Assembly (NCBI GenBank): GCA_023266695.1
Contig: JAHFPO010000035.1
Location: 1 to 15,989 of the forward strand
DNA: 15,989 nt
Reading direction: 5' to 3'
Source of the DNA: Hyphomicrobiales bacterium
GTDB lineage: Bacteria > Pseudomonadota > Alphaproteobacteria > Rhizobiales > Xanthobacteraceae
In this document: piece by piece, positions 4,733-14,191 of the stretch
Numbering within the stretch: the stretch's first letter is position 1
Layout: the number at the start of each line of letters is the position of its first letter
Notes under the pieces: model-generated
Seen by the model: only the letters and a program-made list of their open reading frames with translations
Database searches by the model: none
What the model was told of the DNA's origin: nothing
Program-made: the position numbers and the translations under genes

Positions 4733-6853
4733 TCATACACTACCGACGGTCTTCAGCCGCACCCGCGGATGGATCTCGTTCTGGGACAAGACGCTGGTCT
4801 GCGGACGGAAGCGCTCGACGATCGAGCGCACGAACGGCCGCGCCGCCGAGCTGGTGAGCAGCACGGCGGCTTCACCTTCGCGCGCCGCCTCCTCGAAACG
4901 TTCGCGCACGAGGGCGACGAATTCCGTGAGCTTCGAGGGCTGCATGGCGAGCGAACGCTCCTCGCCCTGGCCGACGATCGATTCGGCGAAGGCCTGCTCC
5001 CACTTCGGCGACAGCGCGATGAGCGGGAGATAGCCGCCGGCCGAGAGATGCTGGGCGCAGACCTGGCGGGCGAGGCGGGCCCGCACGTGCTCCACGAGCT
5101 GCGCGGGATTGCGGGTCGAAGCGATCGCCTCGGCGATGCCTTCGAGGATGGTGCCGAGGTCGCGGATCGATACGCGTTCGGCGAGCAGGAGCTGGAGCAC
5201 GCGCTGGATGCCGGAGGCCGAGATTTGCGACGGCACCATGTCCTTGATGAGCTCGGCCTGCTCCTTGGGCAGCTCCTTCAAGAGCTTCTGCACCTCGGCA
5301 TAGGAGAGGAGATCGGCCATGTTCGCTTTCAGCACCTCGCTGAGGTGGGTCGAGAGCACGGTCGCGACGTCGACGACCGTATAGCCCTTGAGCGCCGCCT
5401 CCTCGCGCAGTCCCTCGTCGACCCAGGTCGCGGGCAGGCCGAAGGTCGGCTCGGTGGTGTGCAGGCCCGGCAATTCCACCTGCCGGCCGGCCGGATCCAT
5501 GACCATGTGGCTGCCGGGGTAAACCTTTCCGGTTCCCGCCTCGACCTCCTTCACCTTGATGACGTAGCTCGTCGACTCGAGCTGGACATTGTCCAAAATC
5601 CGCACCGCCGGCATGACAAAGCCCATCTCGGCGGCGAAGTTCCGGCGCAGCGCCCTGATCTGGTCGGTGAGACGGTCGCTGCCATCGGGACCGTTGACGA
5701 GCGGCAGGAGCCCGTAGCCGATTTCGATCTTGAGGTCGTCGATCTTGAGCGCGGTCGCGATCGGCTCCTCGGCGGCATCCTTGGCCGTGGCGGCGGTCGC
5801 CTTCTCGGCTTTCACCAGGTCGGCGGCCACGCGGGTGCGCTTGTCGAGGACATAGGCAATCACGCCGGCTCCGCCGCCGAGCACGAGGAACGGCAGCATT
5901 GGAATGCCGGGCAGAATCGCCATTACCAACATCACCGCCGCCGACATGCCGAGCGCCTTGGGGTAGCCGGAGAGTTGGCGGATGAGCGCCTGATCGGCGG
6001 CGCCGCTGACGCCGGCCTTGGAGACCAGGAGACCGGCGGCGGTCGATACGATCAGCGCGGGGATCTGGGTGACCAGCCCGTCGCCGACGGTGAGCAGCGT
6101 GTAGGTATGTCCGGCCTGCGCAAAGCTGAGGCCCTGCTGCGCCGTGCCGATGACGATGCCGCCGATGATATTGATGAACACGATCAAGAGGCCCGCGATG
6201 GCGTCGCCGCGCACGAATTTCGAGGCGCCGTCCATGGCGCCGTAGAAGGCGCTCTCGTCCTCGAGCTGCTTGCGACGCCGGCGCGCCTCGTTCTCGTCGA
6301 TCAGGCCGGCGGAGAGGTCGGCGTCGATCGCCATCTGCTTGCCGGGCATGGCGTCCAGGGTGAAGCGCGCCGCCACCTCGGCGATGCGCCCGGAACCCTT
6401 GGTGATGACGACGAAATTCACGATCACCAGGATCGAGAAGACGATGATGCCGATGACGAAATTCCCGCTCATCACGAAATTGCCGAAGGCCTCGATGACG
6501 TGCCCGGCGGCCGAGGTGCCGGTGTGGCCATAGGCGAGAATGAGCCGCGTCGAGGCGATATTGAGCGCGAGCCGCAACATGGTCGCGATCAGGAGCATGG
6601 TCGGAAAGGCGGAGAACTCGAGCGGCGTGTGGATGAACAGCGCCGTCATCAGGATCAGCACCGAGAGGATGATCGACAGCGCAAGGCACAAGTCGAGCAG
6701 GACCGGCGGCAGCGGCAGAATAAGGACGACGAGGATCGCCAATACGCAGATGGCAAGCGCGAGGTCGCCGCGCCGGAGCAGGAGGCCGATCTCGCTCCAC
6801 GTGGGCAGGCTCGGCTTGCCGATGCCGCCTGCTGCTGCCGTCGTATCGGTCAT
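4733..6853 (-). CDS. flhA: Flagellar export gate protein FlhA
   Basis: FlhA is the inner-membrane export gate of the flagellar type III apparatus. Its cytoplasmic nonamer receives substrate-chaperone complexes, and its membrane part uses proton-motive force. The product is 706 residues, near the family norm. The N-terminal half carries about eight membrane segments (first at about 31-48, then 51-75, 84-100, 126-150 and onward to about 340). The family signature follows the fourth segment (GSGRIAEVAARFTLDAMPGKQMAIDADL, with Asp and Arg residues implicated in proton use, about 153-180). The C-terminal cytoplasmic domain runs from about 370 to the end. The start ATG at 6853 has GAGGCGGGA nearby. 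It lies 49 bp after flbD and 21 bp before the GNAT gene. Confidence 0.97.
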   Translation of the reverse strand: MTDTTAAAGGIGKPSLPTWSEIGLLLRRGDLALAICVLAILVVLILPLPPVLLDLCLALSIILSVLILMTALFIHTPLEFSAFPTMLLIATMLRLALNIASTRLILAYGHTGTSAAGHVIEAFGNFVMSGNFVIGIIVFSILVIVNFVVITKGSGRIAEVAARFTLDAMPGKQMAIDADLSAGLIDENEARRRRKQLEDESAFYGAMDGASKFVRGDAIAGLLIVFINIIGGIVIGTAQQGLSFAQAGHTYTLLTVGDGLVTQIPALIVSTAAGLLVSKAGVSGAADQALIRQLSGYPKALGMSAAVMLVMAILPGIPMLPFLVLGGGAGVIAYVLDKRTRVAADLVKAEKATAATAKDAAEEPIATALKIDDLKIEIGYGLLPLVNGPDGSDRLTDQIRALRRNFAAEMGFVMPAVRILDNVQLESTSYVIKVKEVEAGTGKVYPGSHMVMDPAGRQVELPGLHTTEPTFGLPATWVDEGLREEAALKGYTVVDVATVLSTHLSEVLKANMADLLSYAEVQKLLKELPKEQAELIKDMVPSQISASGIQRVLQLLLAERVSIRDLGTILEGIAEAIASTRNPAQLVEHVRARLARQVCAQHLSAGGYLPLIALSPKWEQAFAESIVGQGEERSLAMQPSKLTEFVALVRERFEEAAREGEAAVLLTSSAARPFVRSIVERFRPQTSVLSQNEIHPRVRLKTVGSV

Positions 6854-6902
6854 TGCTGGTCCCGCCTCTTACGCGCCCGTAGCCTGATGGCGTTGCCTGC
6901 GC

Positions 6903-8267
<1,365 letters not shown>

Positions 8268-8292
8268 CGGTGTATCTCCTGCTTTCCCGGTC

Positions 8293-8652
8293 TCAGACCC
8301 GTTCGGCCTTGATGATTTCGGTCATGGTCACGCCGAGACGGTCCTTGACGAGCACCACCTCGCCGCGGGCGACGAGCCGGTTGTTGACGAAAATGTCGAT
8401 CGCTTCGCCGACCTTGCGGTCGAGCTCGAGAATGGTCCCGGGCCCGAGCTTCAGGAGCTCGCCCACGTCCATCCGGGTGCGGCCGAGCACCGCCGAGACA
8501 TGGACCGGAACGTCGAACACGGCTTCGAGATCGGACGCGGTTTTCGGCAGCGCCTGATCCTCGGGCGCGCTCGGCGGGGCGTTCACCTTCGGCGTCACCA
8601 GATCGATATCGCGCTCGAGATCGGGCAGAGGCGGCTTGTTGTCGTCGCTCAT
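8293..8652 (-). CDS. fliN: Flagellar motor switch protein FliN
   Basis: FliN forms the lower part of the cytoplasmic C-ring with FliM and FliG and also docks FliH at the export apparatus. The product is 119 residues. The N-terminal 40 are acidic, Pro-rich and variable, and the SpoA domain (about 41-117) contains the typical FDVPVHVSAVLGRTRMDVGELLKLGPGTILELD stretch in two parts and the closing RLGVTMTEI. I chose the ATG at 8652 because it overlaps the fliH stop codon as ATGA, a pattern of translational coupling, and because a longer upstream frame would run into fliH. It is followed 25 bp later by flbD. fliM is not in this window. Confidence 0.94.
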   Translation of the reverse strand: MSDDNKPPLPDLERDIDLVTPKVNAPPSAPEDQALPKTASDLEAVFDVPVHVSAVLGRTRMDVGELLKLGPGTILELDRKVGEAIDIFVNNRLVARGEVVLVKDRLGVTMTEIIKAERV

Positions 8653-9338
8653 CGGTCGGTCTCCGGGTCGGAAGCGGGTGCGGGCGCACCACCTCTGCCG
8701 AGGTAACGTGCGACCGCCTCGGCAATGCGGTTTTCGATTGCGGCGCGGTCGCGAATGACGCCGCCGTCGGCCCATTCGATGCGGCATTCGTCAGGGGCGA
8801 GTTCGGGCGCGGGCAGAAGCACGAGGCGGCCCGCGAAGCCGCGTTGTTCGGAAATCTCCTTGAGACGGGCGCTCGCCGGCTCCATGAGGTCCTCGGCGAT
8901 GCGCACGACCACGTGCGGGGCCGAACGCTCATGGGCGAACACTTCGGTCACGAGCGCCTCGATCTCGACGAGGGGCTGGCGGGAAATCAGCGCGGGAGAA
9001 AGCTTGCGGGTGACCGCGAGTGCCACTTCGACGGCCTCGGCCTCGAGACGCGCCTCGAGCGCAGAGAGTTGTCGGAAGATGTTGCCGAGCCCTTCGGCGG
9101 CCTGGCCGAGCGCGGCGGCGAGCCGGTGTTCGGTCTCGGCCTGGGCGGCGGCAAAGCCGCGCCTGTAGCCCTCGGCCCCGCCGGCGGCGACCGCAGCCTC
9201 GTGCTCGGCGAGCGCGATCTTCTCGGCGCGGCCGCGTCCGGAGCCGGGGTCGAACTCGACGTCGAAAAGGAATTTGACCGGTCGATTCACCGGACTTTCC
9301 TCCGCGCGCGTTTCCGACGGATTCGACATCGCTGCCAT
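8649..9338 (-). CDS. fliH: Flagellar export ATPase regulator FliH (FlbE)
   Basis: FliH binds FliI, restrains its ATPase activity and anchors it to FliN at the base of the motor. The product is 229 residues. It opens with a Pro/Glu-rich stretch and the motif RPVKFLFDVEFD (about 19-30) typical of alphaproteobacterial FliH/FlbE. A long Ala/Glu-rich helical region follows (about 35-110), and then the conserved C-terminal domain that binds FliI. Identification rests on this architecture and on the fixed gene order fliF-fliG-fliH-fliN-flbD. GAGGA lies just before the ATG at 9338. It starts seven bases after the fliG stop, and its TGA overlaps the fliN start. Confidence 0.9.
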   Translation of the reverse strand: MAAMSNPSETRAEESPVNRPVKFLFDVEFDPGSGRGRAEKIALAEHEAAVAAGGAEGYRRGFAAAQAETEHRLAAALGQAAEGLGNIFRQLSALEARLEAEAVEVALAVTRKLSPALISRQPLVEIEALVTEVFAHERSAPHVVVRIAEDLMEPASARLKEISEQRGFAGRLVLLPAPELAPDECRIEWADGGVIRDRAAIENRIAEAVARYLGRGGAPAPASDPETDR

Positions 9339-9345
9339 GGCATCC

Positions 9346-10446
9346 TCAATAGACCAGCTCGTCGTCGGCTCTGTGGCCTTTGGCGATCACGATTTCGCCT
9401 TTGGCCGCGAGATCCTTGGCGAGGTTCACCATCATCGTCTGCGCTTCGTCGACGTCGCGCAGCCGCACCGGCCCCATCGATTCCATCTCTTCGGCGAGCA
9501 GCTTGCCGGCGCGGCTCGACATATTGGACGTGAAGAATTCGCGCACCGTCTCGGAGGAGCCCTTGAGTGCGAGCGCGATCTTGCTCCTGTCGACGTTGCG
9601 CAACAGCGTCTGCGCCGCCGCGGAGTCGAGCTTCACCAGGTCGTCGAAGGTGAACATCAGTGTCTTGATGCGCTCGGCCGATTCGCGGTTGCTCTCCTCG
9701 AGAGACGTGAGGAAGCGGGTCTCGGTCTGGCGGTCGAGGTAGTTGAAGATCTCGGCGATCAGCTCGTGGGCGTCGCGGCGGCTGGTCTGCGACAAATTCG
9801 ACATGAACTCGGTGCGCAGCGTCTGCTCCACCCGTTCGAGAACGTCCTTTTGGATTGCTTCCATGCGCAGGAGGCGGTTGATGACGTCGAGCGCAAGATC
9901 ATCCGGCAGGATTCCGAGCACGCGGGCCGCATGCTCGGGACGGATTTTCGATAGCACCACCGCGATCGTCTGCGGGTATTCGTTCTTGAGATAGTTCGCG
10001 AGCACCTCTTCCTGAACGTTGGAAAGCTTCTCCCACATGTTGCGACCGGCGGGGCCGCGGATTTCCTCCATGATGACGGCGACCCGCTCGGGCGGCAGAA
10101 ACTGCGAGAGGAGCCGCTCGGTGGCGCCGGAATCGCCCATCAGCGCCCCGGTCGCCGACATCTGGCCGACGAAATCGACGAGAAGTTTCTCGACCGCTCC
10201 CGAATCGATCGTGCCGAGGCCGGACATGGTGAGGGAAAGGGTGCGGATCTCCTCGTCATCGAGAAGCTTCCAGATTTCCGTGCCGTGCTGTTCGCCGAGA
10301 GCGAGAAGCAGAATCGAGGCGCGTTCGGCGCCGTTCAGGGGACGGCTGGTATGCCCCACCAACGGCTTCGGCGGCGCGGGCGGCGGCGCGGATTTCTCCC
10401 CCTTGCGGGAGAACAACGCATCAACGAGAGCGGCGGCGGTCGACAT
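9346..10446 (-). CDS. fliG: Flagellar motor switch protein FliG
   Basis: FliG sits on the MS-ring, contacts the stator and generates torque. Here it is 366 residues, with a Pro-rich extension (about 16-36) before the N-terminal domain that binds FliF (about 37-135). The middle domain carries EYPQT at 156-160, a variant of the family's EHPQT hinge motif that contacts FliM. The C-terminal domain has MFTFDDL at 264-270 and the charged torque helix region SSRAGKLLAEEMESMGPVR (about 310-328). The ATG at 10446 has GAGGTGAG directly upstream, partly inside the end of fliF, only eight bases after its stop. It is cotranscribed with fliF and fliH. Confidence 0.97.
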   Translation of the reverse strand: MSTAAALVDALFSRKGEKSAPPPAPPKPLVGHTSRPLNGAERASILLLALGEQHGTEIWKLLDDEEIRTLSLTMSGLGTIDSGAVEKLLVDFVGQMSATGALMGDSGATERLLSQFLPPERVAVIMEEIRGPAGRNMWEKLSNVQEEVLANYLKNEYPQTIAVVLSKIRPEHAARVLGILPDDLALDVINRLLRMEAIQKDVLERVEQTLRTEFMSNLSQTSRRDAHELIAEIFNYLDRQTETRFLTSLEESNRESAERIKTLMFTFDDLVKLDSAAAQTLLRNVDRSKIALALKGSSETVREFFTSNMSSRAGKLLAEEMESMGPVRLRDVDEAQTMMVNLAKDLAAKGEIVIAKGHRADDELVY

Positions 10447-10454
10447 CTCTCACC

Positions 10455-12107
10455 TCACGCCGTTTTCTCGTGCATCCACTGGCGGATGATCGACACGGTC
10501 TCATAGGGATTGCGGGTCGCGATCTCGCCCACTTTCTGGATCGATTGCTGGTGCACCTCGCCTTGAACCTGGGCGAACTCGATCATTCGCGCCGCCGGAT
10601 TATCGAAATTTGGTTTGGGCGCGGGCGCGGCGATTTCGCCCGGCCGCATGACCATCGCCGGGGCCGGTTCGGGCGTCGCGCGCGCCTCGCCGACCGACTC
10701 GTCGGGCGTGACGATCCGGCGCACCAGCGGACGCACCACGAAGAGGAGGACGAGAAGCGAGAGCATCGTGACCACGATCAAGTTGATTGCTTGCATGATG
10801 TCGTCGGTGGTGAAGCGAAGGAAGCTGAGCCAGCCCTCCTCGGTGATCGGCGGCGTGCCGGGCACCTCGGCGAAGCGCAAGTTCACGACTTCCACCTGAT
10901 CGCCGCGCTTTTGGTCGAAGCCGATGGCGGAGCGCACCAGCGCCGTGATGCGGTCGATCTCTTCCTTCGGACGGGGTTGATAGCCGGCCTCGCCCGAGTT
11001 GCCCTTGGTATAGACACCGTCGACCAGGACCGCGACCGAGATCCGCTTCACGCGGCCGGCCTCGATCGTCTCGGTGCGGGTGGTGCGCGAGATCTCGTAG
11101 TTCACGACCTCTTCGCTCTTCTTGTTCGCGTCGTTGCGCCCTGCGGCGCCGCCTTCGCGGGCTCCGCGCTGCTGATTGCCGCCGGGAAGCTCGTTAGCGA
11201 CCGAAACGCCTTCCTCGCGTTGAGCCTCGCCGGACTGGGCCGCCTCTTCGCGACTCTGCGTCGACCGGATGACCTTGCTCTCGGGGTCGAAGGTGTCGGA
11301 GGTCTGCTGGATGCGGCTGTAGTCGAGCTCCGCCGAAACTTGCACGCGGGCACGGCCGGGCCCGACCACGCTCGAGATGATCGATTCGATCTGTTGCTTG
11401 AGCCGCTGCTCGAACACTGTATGGCGCTCGTCGAAGACTTCGGCGATGCCACCGGCATCGTTACCGACGCCGTCGGCGAGCAAGCGTCCCTGCTCGTCCA
11501 CGATCGAGACCCGTTGGGGCTTCAGGCCGCGCACCGCCGAGGCGACCAGGTGGCGGATCGCACGCACCTGTTGAGGCTCGAGCGAGCTGCGTACGCGCAG
11601 CACGATCGCGGCCGAAGGGTCCTGGCGGTCGCGGGCAAAGAGTTGCCGTTCGGGAATCACGAGATGGACGCGGGCCGCCGAGACGCGGTCGAGCGAACGG
11701 ATGGTGCGCGCGAGCTCGCCCTCGAGCGCGCGCAGATGATTCACGTTCTGGACAAAGGAGGTGGTGCCGAGGGTGTCGGACTTGTCGAAAATCTCATAGC
11801 CGACCGAGCCGCCGCGCGGCAGGCCGGTTTCAGCAAGGCGCATGCGGGCGCGCGCGACCTGGGCCTTCGGCACCATGATCGTCGTACCGTCGGAGCGCAG
11901 CTCGTAGACGACCCCCTGGCCTTCGAGCTCCTTTACGATGCGGCTTGAATCCTCGAACGAGAGTTCGGTGAACAGGGGCGCCATGGCCGGCGCAGAGATA
12001 CGTATGATGACAAATGCGAAAAAGCCGATGAGGGCCGCCGTCACCGCAGCCATGGCGGCGAGGCGCGCGGGTCCCAATGCTCTGATGAACTCGACCAATC
12101 CGTTCAC
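10455..12107 (-). CDS. fliF: Flagellar MS-ring protein FliF
   Basis: FliF forms the MS-ring in the inner membrane, the first flagellar structure assembled and the mount for FliG and the export gate. From the GTG at 12107 the product is 550 residues. A first membrane helix lies at about 16-36 (MAAVTAALIGFFAFVIIRI), followed by the periplasmic ring-building domains, a second membrane helix at about 443-462 and a C-terminal FliG-binding tail rich in helix (ending MHEKTA). I chose GTG 12107 because GGGGGA lies eight bases upstream and the N-terminus VNGLVEFIRALGPAR matches the family. A TTG at 12164 would add 19 Pro-rich residues, has no ribosome binding site and lies within a hairpin. It is the first gene of the block, and a CtrA box lies about 75 bases upstream. 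Confidence 0.95.
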   Translation of the reverse strand: MNGLVEFIRALGPARLAAMAAVTAALIGFFAFVIIRISAPAMAPLFTELSFEDSSRIVKELEGQGVVYELRSDGTTIMVPKAQVARARMRLAETGLPRGGSVGYEIFDKSDTLGTTSFVQNVNHLRALEGELARTIRSLDRVSAARVHLVIPERQLFARDRQDPSAAIVLRVRSSLEPQQVRAIRHLVASAVRGLKPQRVSIVDEQGRLLADGVGNDAGGIAEVFDERHTVFEQRLKQQIESIISSVVGPGRARVQVSAELDYSRIQQTSDTFDPESKVIRSTQSREEAAQSGEAQREEGVSVANELPGGNQQRGAREGGAAGRNDANKKSEEVVNYEISRTTRTETIEAGRVKRISVAVLVDGVYTKGNSGEAGYQPRPKEEIDRITALVRSAIGFDQKRGDQVEVVNLRFAEVPGTPPITEEGWLSFLRFTTDDIMQAINLIVVTMLSLLVLLFVVRPLVRRIVTPDESVGEARATPEPAPAMVMRPGEIAAPAPKPNFDNPAARMIEFAQVQGEVHQQSIQKVGEIATRNPYETVSIIRQWMHEKTA

Positions 12108-12158
12108 GTCCGATTTCCCCCAAGGCCTGCCCGTTGTCGGCGCGGGTTCAGGCTCACT

Positions 12159-12173
12159 GGGCAAGAATTGCCC
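12159..12173. other. Hairpin in the fliF leader
   Basis: GGGCAA (12159-12164) and TTGCCC (12168-12173) are perfect reverse complements with a three-base loop. The hairpin lies between the CtrA box at 12183-12198 and the fliF GTG at 12107. If transcription starts downstream of the CtrA box it may lie at the very 5' end of the message or within the promoter. It could therefore be an RNA stabiliser, an operator dyad, or chance. Confidence 0.4.
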
Positions 12174-12182
12174 GGTTCATGG

Positions 12183-12198
12183 TTGAAAAACCCTTAAC
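12183..12198. promoter_or_regulatory. Probable CtrA-binding box upstream of fliF
   Basis: The plus strand reads TTGA-AAAACCC-TTAAC, which is the CtrA consensus TTAA-N7-TTAAC with one mismatch and exact seven-base spacing. Read from the minus strand it is also close (TTAA-N7-TCAAC). It lies 76 bases upstream of the chosen fliF start and 120 bases past the aqpS stop, where a promoter for the flagellar block is expected. In Caulobacter fliF is a direct CtrA target. Binding here is inferred. Confidence 0.65.
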
Positions 12199-12317
12199 GG
12201 CCGCGGTCTCGATGCCGAATGGGCCGGAAATTGGAGGGTTCCACTAGGCTTCGTCCTGCCGCCGGCGTCGCAATTTGCAAGCGGCCCAGCGGGCTCCGCT
12301 GCCCGATCGATGCCGGG

Positions 12318-12998
12318 TCAGGCCTTGCCGCGGGGAAACAGGGCCGAGGCGATAGCCGCCGCCGCGAGCGCCCCGACGACCTCTGCCGCTGCGAAAGCCG
12401 GCACGTCGCCAAGGGCAATTCCGGAGAACGTCGTGGTGAAGCCGCGGGCGAGCGTCACTGCCGGATTGGCGAAGCTGGTCGAGGCGGTAAACCAATAGGC
12501 CGCGGCGATCACGAGGCCCACGAGCCATGGCAGGGCATCGGGTCTGAAGCGCAGCCCGCCGAGGATCGCAAGCACGAGCGAGAAGGTGGCGACTGCTTCG
12601 GCCAGCCATTGTGAAAGTCCGGTGCGGCTGTTCGTCCCGAGCGCGAACGGGGCGAGGTCGAACATGAGATGGGCGAGGGCCGTGCCGGCGATCCCACCCA
12701 CGATCTGTACCGCTACATAAGCGGCGAACTCCCGGGCTCCGAGCTCACGCCGGAGCGCGAAGACGAGGCTCACCGCGGGATTAAGGTGCGCCCCCGAGAC
12801 CGGGCCGAAGATCGTCACCAGCACGACCAGCATGGCCGCGGTCGCCAGCGTATTGGCGATGAGCGCGAGCGCGGCGTTGCCGCCGGAAAGGCGCTCGGCC
12901 ATGATGCCGGAGCCTACCACCGCGGCGACGAGAAGAAGCGTGCCCATCGCTTCGGCCAGGAGCCGGGTTGCGAGCGGGACACGAACTCTCCGGCTCAT
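12318..12998 (-). CDS. aqpS: AqpS-type aquaglyceroporin, probable arsenite channel
   Basis: This is a 226-residue major intrinsic protein channel with six membrane helices and two re-entrant loops. Both signature loops are present: HLNPAVS with NPA at 73-75 and FANPAVTLAR with NPA at 178-180, the second followed by the selectivity-filter Arg185. Channels of this type in alphaproteobacterial arsenic operons (AqpS of Sinorhizobium meliloti) let arsenite flow out of the cell after arsenate reduction. Assignment to that role rests on the neighbour: its ATG overlaps the stop of the ArsR-ArsC gene as ATGA, so the two are translationally coupled. From the sequence alone it could transport glycerol or other small neutral solutes. 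The ATG at 12998 gives a normal family length. Confidence 0.88.
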   Translation of the reverse strand: MSRRVRVPLATRLLAEAMGTLLLVAAVVGSGIMAERLSGGNAALALIANTLATAAMLVVLVTIFGPVSGAHLNPAVSLVFALRRELGAREFAAYVAVQIVGGIAGTALAHLMFDLAPFALGTNSRTGLSQWLAEAVATFSLVLAILGGLRFRPDALPWLVGLVIAAAYWFTASTSFANPAVTLARGFTTTFSGIALGDVPAFAAAEVVGALAAAAIASALFPRGKA

Positions 12999-13921
12999 TC
13001 GGCGGCCGGCGCTTCTGTTGTGAATGCCTTCGACCGTGTGGTCGCGCCCTCGAGGCCGCCGATCTCCCTGAGCTTGCTCTGCAAGGCGACCTTGTCGAGC
13101 GCCTCGAAGGGGAGAGCGACGAAGACCGAGATGCGGTTGTGAAGGAGACGATAGGTCTCGGCGAAGACGGTGCGGACCTCGGTGGGCGAGCCCTTGGCGA
13201 AGGCCGGGTCTGGAATCCCCCAGTGGGCGGTCATGGGCGAACCCGGCCAGATCGGACAGGCTTCGCCGGCTGCGTCGTCACAGACGGTGAAGACGAAATC
13301 CATGCTCGGGCTGCCGGGCTTGGCGAATTCGTCCCAGCTCTTCGAGCGCAGCCAAGACACGTCGTAGCCGAGCTGAGAGAGGAGAGCGCGCGCTTGCGGG
13401 TGGATCTCGCCCTTGGGCTGGCTGCCGGCGGAAAAGGCGCGGAAGCGACCTTGGCCGAGCTTGTTCAGGATCGCCTCGGCCATGATCGAGCGGGCCGAAT
13501 TGCCGGTGCAGAGCACGAGCACATTGTAGATGCGATTCATCGCGATCGAATTCCTTTCGTGCCGGGTGAGTTCGCCGATGCGGGCGAGCAAAGGATGAGA
13601 TTCACCGCAGGCCTCGGGCCTGCCTCCGCAACAATCATCGACCAGGAAGCCGACCAGGCGGGCGAGCCCGTCGAGATCGGCGGAATAGACCACGGAACGC
13701 CCGTCGCGGCGGGATTCGACCAGGCCGGCTTGTGCGAGCTCGGCGAGATGCCCCGAGAGCGTGTTGTGCGGCACGTTGAGAAGCCGCGCCGCCTCGCCGG
13801 CCGCCAGTCCGGAAGGTCCGGCGCGGACGAGTTGCCGGAAGGCGGCGAGCCGGGTCGGATGGGCAAGCGCACCTAGTTCTGCGATCGCTTGGTCGTCGCG
13901 TGTCATCCCGGGCATCGGCAT
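12995..13921 (-). CDS. ArsR-ArsC fusion: arsenic-responsive repressor joined to arsenate reductase
   Basis: A single 308-residue frame joins two proteins usually encoded apart. Residues about 10-108 are an ArsR/SmtB winged helix (LNVPHNTLSGHLAELAQAGLV as recognition region) with Cys97, Cys98 and Cys105 after the last helix, resembling the CC-X5-C arsenite site of Acidithiobacillus ferrooxidans ArsR, here with six residues between. Residues about 131-290 are a low-molecular-weight-phosphatase-type arsenate reductase. The Cys-X5-Arg loop is CTGNSAR (Cys138-Arg144), and Cys214 and Cys222 are candidate relay cysteines. The linker holds an in-frame ATG (Met128, 13540) with AAGGA eleven bases upstream, so free ArsC might also be made. 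The start is uncertain: Met1, Met3 and Met6 all lack a clear ribosome binding site. A strong dyad upstream (13944-13977) is the likely autoregulatory operator. Confidence 0.9.
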   Translation of the reverse strand: MPMPGMTRDDQAIAELGALAHPTRLAAFRQLVRAGPSGLAAGEAARLLNVPHNTLSGHLAELAQAGLVESRRDGRSVVYSADLDGLARLVGFLVDDCCGGRPEACGESHPLLARIGELTRHERNSIAMNRIYNVLVLCTGNSARSIMAEAILNKLGQGRFRAFSAGSQPKGEIHPQARALLSQLGYDVSWLRSKSWDEFAKPGSPSMDFVFTVCDDAAGEACPIWPGSPMTAHWGIPDPAFAKGSPTEVRTVFAETYRLLHNRISVFVALPFEALDKVALQSKLREIGGLEGATTRSKAFTTEAPAAE

Positions 13922-13943
13922 GTAACGATCTGCTGGCTGTGAT

Positions 13944-13977
13944 TATTTGTCGACTATAGACAATAAGTCGACAAATA
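13944..13977. promoter_or_regulatory. Probable ArsR operator upstream of the ars cassette
   Basis: TATTTGTCGACT (13944-13955) and AGTCGACAAATA (13966-13977) are perfect 12-base inverted arms around a ten-base AT-rich spacer. Nested inside is a second dyad, TTGTC-N7-GACAA (13947-13951 and 13959-13963), close to the size of a single ArsR/SmtB dimer site. The element begins 23 bases before the ArsR-ArsC start, so bound repressor would block transcription. The surrounding sequence is clearly AT-rich compared with the genes. Confidence 0.78.
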
Positions 13978-14191
13978 GTCCATTCGCAGCAAAAATAATG
14001 CTTGAGCTATGATTCCTTATGTACTGCTGGTTGTAGTAAGGTCCGAATTTAACCTGAAGCCAGGCTCAAGACGGCCGGGTTTTATTAACGGCAGCGCGAC
14101 TTTAGGTCGCTTCTAAAGAAGTCGATTGCGTCGGGCCGGCCGGGCGGGCAAGGTTTTTAGAAGAATTCCGGAAGGGGGAGCGGCCGAGGCG

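Noticed and set aside
10470..11948. Plus-strand open frame of 492 codons opposite fliF
   Set aside because: It is antisense to fliF, has no recognisable domain and shows the composition of a GC-driven shadow frame.
12154..12180. Eight-codon leader peptide (MNRAILAQ) from an ATG upstream of fliF
   Set aside because: The ATG lies next to the CtrA box and probably upstream of the transcription start, and its ribosome binding site is poor.
14126..14191. Upstream extension of hemA by 22 residues
   Set aside because: The added residues are Arg/Gly-rich and unlike HemA N-termini, and they contain the likely ribosome binding site of the ATG at 14192.
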